A stretch of 64,000 nucleotides of DNA, taken from assembly GCA_003279875.1 (NCBI GenBank), contig QCGN01000006.1:1-64000 (forward strand), in the 5' to 3' direction. Every line of letters begins with the position of its first letter. The first letter of the stretch is position 1. This document shows positions 1 through 11,050 of the stretch, one piece after another. The notes beneath the pieces were generated by a model that ran no database searches, was not told the DNA's origin, and saw only the letters and a program-made list of their open reading frames with translations. The position numbers and the translations under genes were made by a program. This DNA comes from Prochlorococcus sp. AG-388-D03 (GTDB lineage: Bacteria > Cyanobacteriota > Cyanobacteriia > PCC-6307 > Cyanobiaceae).

Positions 1-54
1 GAGGCAATTTGGAGAATTCATGAAGAAAGTTCTGTAAGCTCAATGTTTAGATAA
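1..54 (+). CDS. possible 3' end of a gene entering from the left
   Basis: Frame 1 is open from the window edge to a TAA at 52-54 and would end a protein in ...SSVSSMFR. Frame 2 is also open to a TAA at 35-37, so the reading frame cannot be decided from so few bases. The product is unidentified. Confidence 0.25.
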   Translation, partial: EAIWRIHEESSVSSMFR

Positions 55-63
55 TTAATAAAT

Positions 64-492
64 TTATTTTTTATTGTCTTTTAGTATTTCGTTAACTTTT
101 TTAGTCACTTCTTTAGGAACGCTATCTGGGCAATATTGTATTGCTGTAGTAACTATTTGAAATTCTGCCCCTGCGAATAGTTTATCTCTATCTAATTTCT
201 TATCGCCTAATTCTTTAACTACACCTCCATGTTTGCCCTGTATTACTTGTACATAGGTCGCAGTCGCCACACCTACAGCTTTTGGGAATTCTATACCAGC
301 TTTTGAAGCTATACAAAGATATGAAGCTCCCATACCTTTATATAAATATAAATCTTCTTCAGTAGCAGCCTTGAGTTCCTTGTCTGCTTTACCCTCTATA
401 TTAAATAATGCTATGTCAAAAAGAGTTAAATATAAAAGTATTGGAAGACTTAATAATTTAAAGATTTTTTTCGAATATAAATTAATAATCAT
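64..492 (-). CDS. secreted/anchored conserved hypothetical protein, 142 aa
   Basis: The product has a basic N-terminus and a hydrophobic segment at about residues 10-33, consistent with a signal peptide or anchor. A small soluble domain follows, containing YLCIASKAGIEFPKAVG and a CP pair near the C-terminus. I recall small exported proteins of this pattern in marine picocyanobacteria, often in several copies per genome, with no established function. Two cysteines about 80 residues apart could form a disulfide outside the cytoplasm. It lies tail-to-tail with the possible partial gene at the left edge. Confidence 0.6.
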   Translation of the reverse strand: MIINLYSKKIFKLLSLPILLYLTLFDIALFNIEGKADKELKAATEEDLYLYKGMGASYLCIASKAGIEFPKAVGVATATYVQVIQGKHGGVVKELGDKKLDRDKLFAGAEFQIVTTAIQYCPDSVPKEVTKKVNEILKDNKK

Positions 493-560
493 TAATTACT
501 TTTTTATTTATTATTTAAAGATAACATCTTTTATTTTGAAACTCTATCAGTAAATGGATC

Positions 561-1103
561 TTATGTAATAATTTTAATTTCATGATGATTTTCAACTATT
601 TTAAGCTTATCTTGATTCCATGAATATATAACCCTATATCTATAATTATCTTGATCAACAAGTCTTGTATGCTCAAGGATATACCAGTCTTCATAGGTTG
701 ATTCGAAAATCATTTCATGTTCATCAACTTGTTTAATATTTGATATGCCATCAATATCGCTTAAATAAAATTTTTCTCTTATAAGTTGGTGTCCCTTTAT
801 AAATGCTTGCATTTCGCCTTTTTCTTTATATTTAGGATTTTCATCAAAAAAACTGTATTTCTTTTCTGGATACCAAGTGAATTTATAATGTGACTCCCAT
901 TCTTTTTTAGATTTCATGGCCTCGACATTTATAAACATGCAAAGATTATAAGTTTTACTCTCTTCTTCAAGAAAATAAGTCCTGTTAGATTTCCAAAGCC
1001 CAATATTACGTGAGAACCATCTTTTTAAATTACTATTTATACATACTTCTGGAGAATCAAATTCGCCGGAGTTAAAAATAGGTTTTTGATTAATAACAAC
1101 CAT
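561..1103 (-). CDS. lipocalin-like protein, distantly resembling CpcS/CpeS bilin lyases
   Basis: A 180-aa soluble protein without a signal peptide. The N-terminal pattern KRWFSRNIGLWKSNRTYF resembles the 'F...G.W.S.R.Y' start of the CpcS/CpeS phycobiliprotein lyase family. The C-terminal part (TRLVDQDNYRYRVIY ... HHEIKI) resembles that family's last beta-strands. The match is by eye and weak. Prochlorococcus of this type keeps only remnants of phycobiliprotein genes, so a bilin-binding or other calycin role is possible but unproven. Confidence 0.45.
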   Translation of the reverse strand: MVVINQKPIFNSGEFDSPEVCINSNLKRWFSRNIGLWKSNRTYFLEEESKTYNLCMFINVEAMKSKKEWESHYKFTWYPEKKYSFFDENPKYKEKGEMQAFIKGHQLIREKFYLSDIDGISNIKQVDEHEMIFESTYEDWYILEHTRLVDQDNYRYRVIYSWNQDKLKIVENHHEIKIIT

Positions 1104-1209
1104 TTATAAATAGGATCTATTTATTTCATAGCTTATCTGTAAAATTAATATAAATATCTTAATGTGTTTATAAGCAATAATAGCTTTTCAACACTTCAGA
1201 GGAAATGAT

Positions 1210-2328
1210 TTGAATGAGAAAAAAGAACTAAAACTAATACTAGTAGCTGCTAGAAATCATCTTTCAAGAGGTGATTTGAAATCATTATTATCTTATTTGG
1301 AATCAGATGATTGCGAATTTGAGATTTCTCTTCAGATTTCTGAACCAACGGAACAACCTGAACTACTTGAGTTGCATAGATTAGTTGCTATCCCAGCTCT
1401 TATTAAAGTTTCACCAGGTCCAAAGCAAATATTTGCGGGAAGTAATATTTTTGTTCAATTGCAGACTTGGTTGCCTAGATGGAAACAAGAAGGTGTTAGT
1501 AAAAATTTAGGTATTAATCTTCAACCTTCAAAAATAGATTCAACCAGAACACAAAAAGAATTTCTCCTTGAGGAGGAATTATTAGTCCTAAGGCAGGAAA
1601 ATGAGACTCTTACAAAAAGAATCGAATCACAAGAAAGACTTTTAAGAATGGTTGCTCATGAGTTGAGAACTCCCTTAACTGCTGCCACTCTGGCTATTCA
1701 AAGTCAAAAACTAGGTCAAATTGATATAAAAAAATTACAAGATGTTATTAAACGCCGCTTAGAAGAAATTGAACTTTTATCTCAAGATCTTTTAGAAGTT
1801 GGAACAACTAAATGGGAAGCACTTTTTAATCCTCAAAAAATTGATTTAGGAAATATAAGTGCCGAAGCAATTCTTGAATTAGAAAAATTCTGGAGATTAA
1901 GAAATATAGAGATTGATACTGATATTCCTTCAGATCTCCCGAACGTATTTGCAGATCAAAGAAGAATGAGACAAGTATTTTTAAATTTAATTGAAAATGC
2001 TCTGAAATTTTCAGAAGATTCTGGATTAATAAAAATTACAATGATTCATAAAACAAATCAATGGGTAGAAATAACAATTTGTGACAAAGGAGCTGGCATC
2101 CCATTAAGTGAGCAAAAAAGAATATTTCTAGATAGAGTAAGGCTACCACAGACATCTGAGGGAACGTCTGGATTTGGTATTGGATTATCTGTTTGTAGGA
2201 GAATTGTAGAAGTACATGGAGGAAGAATATGGGTTGTATCAGAAGTTGGAGAAGGTTCGTGCTTTCATTTTACTGTTCCAGTGTGGCAAGGCCAAAACAA
2301 AGATCAACAACACTTGACGAAAGGATAG
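1210..2328 (+). CDS. sasA: clock-output sensor histidine kinase SasA
   Basis: A 372-aa cytoplasmic two-component kinase that in cyanobacteria reads the state of KaiC and phosphorylates RpaA. Residues 1-95 form the KaiB-like sensor domain ([19 protein letters not shown]). A coiled linker follows at about 118-145, then an H-box with His150 ([10 protein letters not shown]). The ATPase domain carries the N box (NLIENALKF) and G boxes ([16 protein letters not shown]). There is no transmembrane segment, as expected for SasA. The start is a TTG preceded by GAGGAAATGA, and it gives the KaiB-like fold its complete first strand. Confidence 0.95.
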   Translation: MNEKKELKLILVAARNHLSRGDLKSLLSYLESDDCEFEISLQISEPTEQPELLELHRLVAIPALIKVSPGPKQIFAGSNIFVQLQTWLPRWKQEGVSKNLGINLQPSKIDSTRTQKEFLLEEELLVLRQENETLTKRIESQERLLRMVAHELRTPLTAATLAIQSQKLGQIDIKKLQDVIKRRLEEIELLSQDLLEVGTTKWEALFNPQKIDLGNISAEAILELEKFWRLRNIEIDTDIPSDLPNVFADQRRMRQVFLNLIENALKFSEDSGLIKITMIHKTNQWVEITICDKGAGIPLSEQKRIFLDRVRLPQTSEGTSGFGIGLSVCRRIVEVHGGRIWVVSEVGEGSCFHFTVPVWQGQNKDQQHLTKG

Positions 2329-2369
2329 CTTTACTCCTAATTTTTTATAAGCTACTAAGCTATTTCCTT

Positions 2370-2442
2370 GGCCCCATCGTCTAGAGGCCTAGGACACCTC
2401 CCTTTCACGGAGGCGACAGGGGTTCGAATCCCCTTGGGGCTA
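2370..2442 (+). tRNA. tRNA-Glu (anticodon TTC)
   Basis: The 73-nt cloverleaf reads GGCCCCATCGTCTAG... The acceptor arm GGCCCCA pairs with TGGGGCT (first pair G-U). The anticodon stem CCTCC/GGAGG encloses loop CTTTCAC, with TTC at 2404-2406. The T-arm is AGGGGTTCGAATCCCCT. No CCA is encoded. Besides translation, Glu-tRNA starts tetrapyrrole synthesis in cyanobacteria. Confidence 0.97.
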
Positions 2443-2469
2443 TTAATTAATTTTTAAGATTTTAATTAA

Positions 2470-3006
2470 TTATTTAATTGAATTTTTTGCTTGCTTATCA
2501 ACTGCAATTATATTTTCAGAAAGATCTTTTTTCAATCTATTTTCTATCATTCCAATTGGCATCCATTGGCAACCCTGCACAGTGAGATCATAAATTAATG
2601 AGTTTTTTGAAGTGTCTTTTATATTTTGAATTTTCCAGCTGCCTTCAAATTTCCTGAAATCTCCTTTAATTAAACTAAATTTTAATAAACCAAGTTCTTT
2701 CTCTTCGAATAAATCAATAGTTACTTCAGCTGAAAATTTCATTCCAAGGAAATCTTGAGCTCCAACTTGTTTTAAATGAACGTTATTATTATTTTTATAA
2801 ATTTTTTTACTTGATAAAAGATTTGGAATATAAAGATTTAGGCGGTCATAATCAGTTAGGACATTCCATAGAGATTCGAAAGTAGCTGAGGTTGTTAACT
2901 GCGCAGCAAGTCTTCTTGTTCCTCCAGAAAGTTTCTCCATGGTTTGCTCAATTGTTCTGTAATCATTATTTTGAGAATGAGTTAATGATTCCTGAGAATT
3001 ATTCAT
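2470..3006 (-). CDS. SRPBCC (START-like) cyclase/dehydrase family protein
   Basis: A 178-aa soluble protein. Residues about 33-150 show the polyketide-cyclase/START-like pattern: TSATFESLWNVLTDYDRL at the start of the fold, then IPNLLSSK, then a VTIDLFEEKE strand and a long C-terminal helix. Members bind hydrophobic ligands, and cyanobacterial members are widespread but uncharacterised. It lies between tRNA-Glu and the divergently transcribed petH, with about 180 bp to petH for two promoters. Confidence 0.75.
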   Translation of the reverse strand: MNNSQESLTHSQNNDYRTIEQTMEKLSGGTRRLAAQLTTSATFESLWNVLTDYDRLNLYIPNLLSSKKIYKNNNNVHLKQVGAQDFLGMKFSAEVTIDLFEEKELGLLKFSLIKGDFRKFEGSWKIQNIKDTSKNSLIYDLTVQGCQWMPIGMIENRLKKDLSENIIAVDKQAKNSIK

Positions 3007-3175
3007 AGATGAATTTTTTAATTAAATAAAAAATTATTCCTGTGTAACTATACATTTAAATTAGTAATAATTGAAAAATGGAAAGATTTATAATTAAATA
3101 TTCCGATCTCAAAACGTAACCATTTTTATAAAATATATACAAATTAGGATACAAATTGATAACCTTTTATTATAA

Positions 3176-4300
<1,125 letters not shown>

Positions 4301-4414
4301 ATTTTCTTATAAATCTTTTTTTAATATTTAAAAGACTTTTTTGGTTTAGACACAAAATGTAGCTAATTGGCTAAAAAAAGACGATTTTATCTATAGATGA
4401 AATTAAAAAAAGAT

Positions 4415-5938
4415 ATGTCCTCAACCTTAAGTAATCCTCTTAGATTAGGTTTGCGACAAGAAAGAGTAATCTTTCCACAATGTCTGATTATATTTGGAGC
4501 CAGTGGAGATCTTACTCATAGAAAACTTATACCTGCCTTATTTGAACTCTATTTGCAAAGGCGGATTCCTAGTGAATTTGCCATAGTTGGATGTGCAAGA
4601 AGGCCTTGGAGTGATAATGATTTTAAGGAAAAGATGAAAACTAAGTTAGCTGATAAAATATCTGATAATGAAAAGGAATGGCAACAGTTTTCAAACTATC
4701 TATTCTATGAACCAGTTGATTTGCAGCAAAGCGATCATGTTATTAGGCTTTCCAAAAGATTAAATGAAATTGATAAATTACAGGCTACACATGGAAATAA
4801 GACCTTCTACTTATCCGTATCTCCAAATTTCTATGGAAGTGGATGTAAAGCGCTAAAGACAGCTGGATTATTAGATGACCCTAAGAAAAGTCGAATCGTT
4901 ATCGAAAAACCTTTTGGAAGAGATTATTCAAGTGCAAAAAAATTAAATAAGATCGTTCAGAGTTGTGCAGATGAAAGTCAGATATATCGGATTGATCATT
5001 ATTTGGGGAAAGAGACTGTTCAGAACATACTTGTTATGAGGTTTGCTAATACTATTTTTGAACCTATATGGAATAGGAATTATATTTCAAGTGTTCAAAT
5101 AACATCATCCGAAACAGTTGGGGTTGAAGATAGGGCTGGCTATTATGAAACTTCTGGAGCATTAAGAGATATGCTTCAAAATCATTTAACTCAAATGCTT
5201 GCCGTTATAGCAATGGAGCCGCCTGGTAAATTTGAACCTGAGGCAATAAGAAATGAAAAAGCAAAAGTTCTGCAAGCTTCAAAACTTGCAGATGAGAACG
5301 AACCATGGAATTGCTGTATCAGAGGACAGTACGCAAAAGGAGGGAATAGCCTAAAAAGACTTAAAGGTTATAGAGATGAAGATGGAGTAAATTTGAATAG
5401 TACAACTGAAACTTATATTGCTGCTAAGGTATTTATTGATAATTGGCGATGGCAAGGAGTTCCTTTCTTCTTAAGAACAGGCAAAAGGCTACCAAAAAGA
5501 CTTGGGGAAATTGTATTAACATTTAAAGATGTTCCAGTACATTTGTTTGAATCAACAATAATTAATCCCGCTCCAAATCAGCTTATTATTAGGATTCAGC
5601 CTAATGAGGGTGCTACTTTTAAATTTGAAGTCAAATCCCCTGGTTCTGGTATGAAATCAAGACCAGTTGAGATGGAATTTTCTTACGATGAATCTTTTGG
5701 AGAACCTTCTGATGAAGGCTATGTAAGGTTATTGGCTGATGCCATGCTTTCTGATCCTACATTGTTCACAAGAAGCGATGAGGTAGAAGCCGCTTGGAAA
5801 CTTTATACACCATTAATAGAATTAATGGAAAATGCTCCTTGGAAGTTACCTATTCACAAATATGAATCAATGACTTGGGGACCTCCTGAATCAGATCAAT
5901 TACTTTCCAAAGACAATATTTTTTGGCGCAGACCTTAA
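4415..5938 (+). CDS. zwf: glucose-6-phosphate 1-dehydrogenase
   Basis: Oxidises glucose-6-phosphate to the lactone and makes NADPH, the entry to the oxidative pentose phosphate pathway used at night. The NADP site is GASGDLTHRKLIPAL, the substrate/catalytic motif is RIDHYLGKE, and IVIEKPFGRD is also present. I chose the internal ATG (MSSTLSNPLRLG), because family members begin near this sequence. The ORF track starts six codons earlier at 4397. The gene is followed after 7 nt by opcA, its activator, so the two are co-transcribed. Confidence 0.95.
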   Translation: MSSTLSNPLRLGLRQERVIFPQCLIIFGASGDLTHRKLIPALFELYLQRRIPSEFAIVGCARRPWSDNDFKEKMKTKLADKISDNEKEWQQFSNYLFYEPVDLQQSDHVIRLSKRLNEIDKLQATHGNKTFYLSVSPNFYGSGCKALKTAGLLDDPKKSRIVIEKPFGRDYSSAKKLNKIVQSCADESQIYRIDHYLGKETVQNILVMRFANTIFEPIWNRNYISSVQITSSETVGVEDRAGYYETSGALRDMLQNHLTQMLAVIAMEPPGKFEPEAIRNEKAKVLQASKLADENEPWNCCIRGQYAKGGNSLKRLKGYRDEDGVNLNSTTETYIAAKVFIDNWRWQGVPFFLRTGKRLPKRLGEIVLTFKDVPVHLFESTIINPAPNQLIIRIQPNEGATFKFEVKSPGSGMKSRPVEMEFSYDESFGEPSDEGYVRLLADAMLSDPTLFTRSDEVEAAWKLYTPLIELMENAPWKLPIHKYESMTWGPPESDQLLSKDNIFWRRP

Positions 5939-5945
5939 CTTTAAA

Positions 5946-7247
5946 ATGAAACCTCAATTAACACTTCAAACCCCCTTAGAACTTCCTCCTCAAGAAATAT
6001 CTAATTATTTAAATCAATTATGGATTTCTGAAGATGAAGATAGCTCTGGAGCAAATACGTTCACTTTAATGGTCTGGCAGCCTGCTTGGCTCGAACAATG
6101 CTTAGTTCAAAAAGGCTTAATAAGAGGACCAATTACTGGAACTTTAAGCCCAGAGATAATAAAAGTTGCAAAAAAATTAATTATAGATAAAGGACTATCT
6201 CATACTACTTCTATAAATAGTGAAGAATTATTGACTTTTTTGAAGGAAAATTTATCAAGTAATGATTATGAAGACTTAAGAGGTCAATTCTTTGAATCTT
6301 CAATAAGTACTTTAAATCCTAGAAGATTAATTACCTTAGCACCAACTTTAAATAATGAATCAGAGATAAAAACTTTCGTATCTGCCTATTGCCCATTAAG
6401 TGATAACACTATATCTCAACCTATATGTGGCGACTTAGTGGTCATTAGGGGGGACTCTAATTCTATTAAGAAGAAAGGATTGAAAATTATTGATGACCTA
6501 TCTATAAAAGATTTACCTACTTGGTTATGGTGGAACGGCAACCTTGATGAATCGCAAGAGATTTTTGATTATTTTACTGATCATGGCATTAGGTTAATAG
6601 TTGATACTGCAAATGGGTCACCCAAAAGATGCTTGGAAGTTCTTTATCAATCAATAAGATCAAATAAGGCTATTAATGATTTGAATTGGGTAAGACTCAA
6701 AAGTTGGCGAGAATCATTAGCAATGATTTTTGATCCTCCATCGAGAAGGCAAATCTTAGAACATATTTCAGATATTGATATAGATATAGCAGAAGGTAAT
6801 TTTCTTCAGGCGCTACTTTTAATATCGTGGATTAGTGACAAACTAGAATGGATATTTTCAAAAATAGATAGCCATGGAGAATTAATAAAAATAGAGTTCA
6901 AAAGAAAAAATGGCGAGAAAATTTCGACATCTATAAATCATGTACCTTTAGGAAATCCAAGTATACATTTGGGACAAGTTATTGGATTAAGGTTGATCTC
7001 GAAAATTAGTGAGGTTCGCAAAAACAATACTTGTGTAATTCTTGGCTGTGAATCTGTTGAATGTATGAGACTTGAAGCTGGTGGTATGGCTGATATGCAA
7101 TTAATAGAGCAAGTTGTTCCAAATGCTTTTTCTTCCTCAGAATCTGATGTAAGTAAGTTATTGGGAAGTAGTAGAGGAAATACTAGCCCACTTTTTGAAA
7201 ATGCTATTAAAGTCGCAGTACAAATTTTTAACGATTTCAATAAATAA
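5946..7247 (+). CDS. opcA: glucose-6-phosphate dehydrogenase assembly/activator protein OpcA
   Basis: A 433-aa soluble protein of the OpcA family, which in cyanobacteria promotes oligomerisation and redox-linked activation of Zwf. It is recognised from its position 7 nt after zwf and from family-like stretches such as DLPTWLWWNGNL, LNWVRLKSWRESLA and FDPPSRR. The C-terminal CVILGCESVECM holds two cysteines that could be redox-sensitive (inference). Confidence 0.92.
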   Translation: MKPQLTLQTPLELPPQEISNYLNQLWISEDEDSSGANTFTLMVWQPAWLEQCLVQKGLIRGPITGTLSPEIIKVAKKLIIDKGLSHTTSINSEELLTFLKENLSSNDYEDLRGQFFESSISTLNPRRLITLAPTLNNESEIKTFVSAYCPLSDNTISQPICGDLVVIRGDSNSIKKKGLKIIDDLSIKDLPTWLWWNGNLDESQEIFDYFTDHGIRLIVDTANGSPKRCLEVLYQSIRSNKAINDLNWVRLKSWRESLAMIFDPPSRRQILEHISDIDIDIAEGNFLQALLLISWISDKLEWIFSKIDSHGELIKIEFKRKNGEKISTSINHVPLGNPSIHLGQVIGLRLISKISEVRKNNTCVILGCESVECMRLEAGGMADMQLIEQVVPNAFSSSESDVSKLLGSSRGNTSPLFENAIKVAVQIFNDFNK

Positions 7248-7257
7248 AAGTAAATAA

Positions 7258-8640
7258 ATGTCTTGTGTAATATCTTCTCCTTCAACCGATAGTGGGAAAA
7301 CTACTTTATCTCTTTTAATTTCATGTTGGGCTTTTTCAAAAGGTATAAAAATACAAACTTTCAAGGTAGGGCCAGATTATCTTGATCAACAACAACTTAG
7401 TTCAATTGGCCAACCTATTTGTCGGAATTTAGATATTTTTTTAAGTGGAGAAGAATGGGTTAAAAAAAATTTTTTAACTCATTCTTTGAAATATGAATTC
7501 TCATTGATTGAGGGAGCAATGGGTCTTTTTGATGGTTTAGGTGCAACTGTTTATTCAAGTACTGCAAATGTTGCCAAAATTCTTGATACTCCAGTAATTT
7601 TTATTGTAAATGCAAAAGGGCAAGTAGCCTCTCTTTTACCAACGGTTAGAGGTTTTAGAGATTTTGATAATGAATTATCAATAAAAGGAATTATTTTTAA
7701 CAATGTTAATTCTGATAGACATAAAAAATTAATTACAGAAGTTTTTAAAAATGAAGATATAGAAATCCTAGGATTTTTACCTTCTGATTCAAAAATAACT
7801 GTTAATAAAGCTAATTTAGGTTTAATTTCCCCATTTGATAGTGACAGGAAAATTGATGTAAATTATTTTGCAAGTTTTGCTGAAAAAAATCTTAATGTAA
7901 TTTCTCTAATCAAATTTTTGAAATCTCCTACACAAAAAATATTAAATCCCTCTAGGAGTGAAGATTTTAAGATAGATAAAAGGAAACCTATCGCAATTGC
8001 AGAAGATAAAATCTTTCATTTTCAATATCCTGAAACAAAGGAGTTTCTGAATGAAATAGGAATACCTCTAATTTCATGGAGTATTTTCAATAATGAAGAA
8101 ATTCCAGCTGAGGCTTCATCTTTAATTATTCCAGGAGGGTTTCCTGAAAAATATGCTAATCATATAAGTGATTCAGATAAAAGCTTAAAGTCATTAAGGA
8201 AATTCCGTAAAAAAGGATTTATTTATGCAGAGTGTGGTGGGATGATGATTTTAGGAGACTTAATAAAAGATGAAAATGGTAATAATCATAAAATGAGTGG
8301 AATACTACCTTTTAAATCAAAAAAAAGTAAATTATCGGTAGGTTATAGATATATAAAGGGTTTGAAAGACACTCCAATAATTAAACAAAATCAAGTAATA
8401 AGAGGACATGAATTTCATTATTGGGAAGTTGAGCATCCTTTTTCAGAATTTGATATTAATAAAATTGAACATAAGAATCAATTATCTTCTCCATGGGAGA
8501 TTAAATCATGGGAGACTGAATTTAAAAATGAAGGTTGGTCAGATGAAAAATTACATGCAAGTTGGATACACTTACATTTACCAAGTTGCCCTGAAGCTGC
8601 AAAAAACTTTGTAGATGCTACACAAGTTGATTATTCTTAA
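7258..8640 (+). CDS. cobB: cobyrinate a,c-diamide synthase (CobB/CbiA)
   Basis: ATP-dependent glutamine amidotransferase of corrinoid synthesis that amidates the a and c side chains of cobyrinate. The N-terminal nucleotide-binding half starts with SSPSTDSGKTTLS and contains KVGPDYLD and EGAMGLFDG. The C-terminal class I amidotransferase half has the nucleophile in YAECGGMMILG and the histidine strand in HASWIHLHLPS. At 460 aa it has normal length. It lies 10 nt after opcA and probably shares its transcript. Picocyanobacteria make pseudocobalamin, so the end product is probably that form. Confidence 0.92.
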   Translation: MSCVISSPSTDSGKTTLSLLISCWAFSKGIKIQTFKVGPDYLDQQQLSSIGQPICRNLDIFLSGEEWVKKNFLTHSLKYEFSLIEGAMGLFDGLGATVYSSTANVAKILDTPVIFIVNAKGQVASLLPTVRGFRDFDNELSIKGIIFNNVNSDRHKKLITEVFKNEDIEILGFLPSDSKITVNKANLGLISPFDSDRKIDVNYFASFAEKNLNVISLIKFLKSPTQKILNPSRSEDFKIDKRKPIAIAEDKIFHFQYPETKEFLNEIGIPLISWSIFNNEEIPAEASSLIIPGGFPEKYANHISDSDKSLKSLRKFRKKGFIYAECGGMMILGDLIKDENGNNHKMSGILPFKSKKSKLSVGYRYIKGLKDTPIIKQNQVIRGHEFHYWEVEHPFSEFDINKIEHKNQLSSPWEIKSWETEFKNEGWSDEKLHASWIHLHLPSCPEAAKNFVDATQVDYS

Positions 8641-8645
8641 GATTC

Positions 8646-9125
8646 CTAATTTACTATAAAATCAAATAGATCAAGAGGAGAACCTATAAAAACTATTCCT
8701 GGTAATGTAATTAGTGGGCCTAAAAAACTACCCACAATAACCTCAAATTTTGTATGACCGAGAGTTTCTTTTAAAGCCACTTGAGAGTTAGGCTGTATTT
8801 TTTTTGATAGTTTGTTAATTTCCGCGGCCTGAATACCAGCAGATTTTCTAACCCCACTAGCGTCATACATAACAATTAGTGCTAACGCAAAAGATAGTGC
8901 AAATATTGGACTGTCAAATCCTAATTGAAAACCTATTCCTGAAGTGGCGCCAGTTATTAAAGCAGAATGACTTGAAGGCATCCCACCTGTTTCGAACATA
9001 ATTCCAAATCTAATCTTTCCCGTTGAGAAGAAATTAAATACAACTTTTAAAAATTGAGCTAGTAAACAAGATATTAAACTCCAGAAAAGAACTGAATTAT
9101 CGAGGAATGATAAAAATTCTGACAT
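8646..9125 (-). CDS. divergent PAP2-family membrane protein (DUF212)
   Basis: A 159-aa membrane protein with about four hydrophobic segments. The family signature GGMPSSHSALITG lies in the N-terminal third, and MYDASGVRKSAGIQA follows. DUF212 proteins resemble acid phosphatases/haloperoxidases and are found in cyanobacteria and plant plastids, without a firm role. It follows crtE by 14 nt on the same strand, which hints at a lipid or isoprenoid phosphate substrate (inference). Confidence 0.85.
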   Translation of the reverse strand: MSEFLSFLDNSVLFWSLISCLLAQFLKVVFNFFSTGKIRFGIMFETGGMPSSHSALITGATSGIGFQLGFDSPIFALSFALALIVMYDASGVRKSAGIQAAEINKLSKKIQPNSQVALKETLGHTKFEVIVGSFLGPLITLPGIVFIGSPLDLFDFIVN

Positions 9126-9139
9126 AATTTTAATACAAT

Positions 9140-10042
9140 TTACCTATCTCTATTTGTAATGAAATCAGCTAAAGAGATAAGATATTTTGCATTTAACCCC
9201 CAAGGATGTATTGCTTTTTTTGCTTTATCCACTAAATCGAATGCTCTTTTCTTGGATTCTTCCAATCCAAGTAATTTGGGATAAGTAGTTTTATCTGCCA
9301 AAAGATCTTTTCCAACGGTTTTACCCATTTTCTCACTACTTGAAGTTAAATCAAGAATGTCATCAACTATTTGGAATGCCAACCCAATTCCCTCTGCATA
9401 TGTTGTTAGGGCTTTTAATAATTCTTCATTAGCTCCGGCAATCATAGCCCCAGTTCTTACGCAAGCTTTCAGTAAAGCACCAGTCTTATGAAGATGAATA
9501 TACTCTAGGGTTTCGAGATCAACTTCTTTCCCTTCACATTCCAAATCAACAACTTGGCCCCCAACTAGTCCTGGGGCACCAGCTACTAAGGAAAGCTCTC
9601 CAACTACCTTTAATAATCTATTTGGATCTACACCAGGGCTTCTTAATGAGACCATTTCAAAGGCTCTAGTTAATAATGCATCACCAGCAAGAATAGCTAA
9701 TGCATCTCCATAAACTTTATGATTAGTAGGCCTCCCTCTCCTTAAGTCGTCATTGTCCATGGCAGGCAAATCATCATGAATTAATGACATGGTATGAATC
9801 ATTTCTATTGCAACTGCTGTAGGAACAGCTAGAGAGGGATCACCGCCTGCTAGAGAACAAGATGCTAAACATAAAATCGGACGTATCCTTTTACCTCCAG
9901 CCAAGAGAGAATATCTCATCGATTCCCTCAATATTTCTGGATTCTCTGGACCTAAAGAGAAATCAAGAGCTTCTTCCACAATCTTTTTTGTGTCTTTTAG
10001 ATATTTTTCAAAATCCGAAATATTATCGATAACTTCTTTCAT
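9140..10042 (-). CDS. crtE: geranylgeranyl diphosphate synthase
   Basis: A 300-aa trans-prenyltransferase making GGPP for carotenoids, the phytyl tail of chlorophyll and quinones. The first aspartate-rich motif is [18 protein letters not shown] and the second is [19 protein letters not shown] near the N-terminus is the IPP-binding region. It sits between folD (upstream, 37 nt) and the DUF212 gene on the same strand, probably as one operon. Confidence 0.95.
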   Translation of the reverse strand: MKEVIDNISDFEKYLKDTKKIVEEALDFSLGPENPEILRESMRYSLLAGGKRIRPILCLASCSLAGGDPSLAVPTAVAIEMIHTMSLIHDDLPAMDNDDLRRGRPTNHKVYGDALAILAGDALLTRAFEMVSLRSPGVDPNRLLKVVGELSLVAGAPGLVGGQVVDLECEGKEVDLETLEYIHLHKTGALLKACVRTGAMIAGANEELLKALTTYAEGIGLAFQIVDDILDLTSSSEKMGKTVGKDLLADKTTYPKLLGLEESKKRAFDLVDKAKKAIHPWGLNAKYLISLADFITNRDR

Positions 10043-10079
10043 TTTTTACATTGAGTAATGTTTTTCTGCATCGTGGGTT

Positions 10080-10976
10080 TTATGGCAGGAGGTCATTAAG
10101 ATTTGATGATAAACCAAATTGTTTTTGCCAGCTGAAAATAGTATTTACTAGTAACATTGTCACTGTCATTGGTCCAACACCTCCTGGGACTGGTGTGTAA
10201 GCAAATACTTTGGGAATCACATCTCCTAATAATACATCCCCGCATAATCGGGGTTTACTTTTTTCGGAACTTGTTAATCTATGTATTCCAACATCAATAA
10301 TTACAGCACCGTCTTTAACAAAACTTGAGTCTATAAGGTTTGGTTTTCCTGCAGCAGCAATTAATATATCCGCTTCTTTGCATATCTTTTTTAAATTTTT
10401 TGTTTTTGAATGAGTCATTGTTACCGTCCCGTTAAGATTTAATAACATAAGAGATAAAGGTTTCCCTACCAATAGACTTCTTCCAATAACAACAATATTC
10501 TTTCCTTCAATTTTAATATTTTGGGATCTTAGTAAATTCACAATTCCAGCTGGTGTACAAGATCTCATAGCAGATTCATTTTTTACTAACTTGCCAATAT
10601 TTTGCTCATTCAATCCATCTACATCTTTGTCTGGATTTATGTAACTTATCAATCTTTGCTCATCAAATTTATTGGGTATGGGAAGTTGTAATAACATTCC
10701 ATCAATATCTTTATCAAGGTTTAATTTATTTATTAGTTGTTCAACTTCTTTTTGCTCTACTGTATCTTTTAGATGAAAGATAAAACTTTTTATCCCTACT
10801 CTAGAACAAGCTTTTTCTTTGTTTTTAACATATACCCCGCTCGCTGGATCTTCGCCTATTCTTATTACGGCCAAACCAGGATTTCTTTTCGCCATTGTTT
10901 TATTGATATAAATATAGTTATTTAATTTTTCTTCGATTTCTAAAGATAATTTTTTACCATCTAGTTTTAATGACAT
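10080..10976 (-). CDS. folD: bifunctional methylenetetrahydrofolate dehydrogenase/cyclohydrolase FolD
   Basis: A 298-aa cytoplasmic one-carbon enzyme interconverting 5,10-methylene-, methenyl- and 10-formyl-THF. The catalytic lysine region is [14 protein letters not shown], the NADP-binding loop is [15 protein letters not shown], and the signature [15 protein letters not shown] is present. It is first in the folD-crtE-DUF212 run and is divergent from the HD-domain gene. Confidence 0.96.
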   Translation of the reverse strand: MSLKLDGKKLSLEIEEKLNNYIYINKTMAKRNPGLAVIRIGEDPASGVYVKNKEKACSRVGIKSFIFHLKDTVEQKEVEQLINKLNLDKDIDGMLLQLPIPNKFDEQRLISYINPDKDVDGLNEQNIGKLVKNESAMRSCTPAGIVNLLRSQNIKIEGKNIVVIGRSLLVGKPLSLMLLNLNGTVTMTHSKTKNLKKICKEADILIAAAGKPNLIDSSFVKDGAVIIDVGIHRLTSSEKSKPRLCGDVLLGDVIPKVFAYTPVPGGVGPMTVTMLLVNTIFSWQKQFGLSSNLNDLLP

Positions 10977-11050
10977 TTAGAAAAACTTCTCCTTTTTATT
11001 CCTAGCATGCCTATAATTTTAAATTAATCAATTAGATTTAATTATATTCT

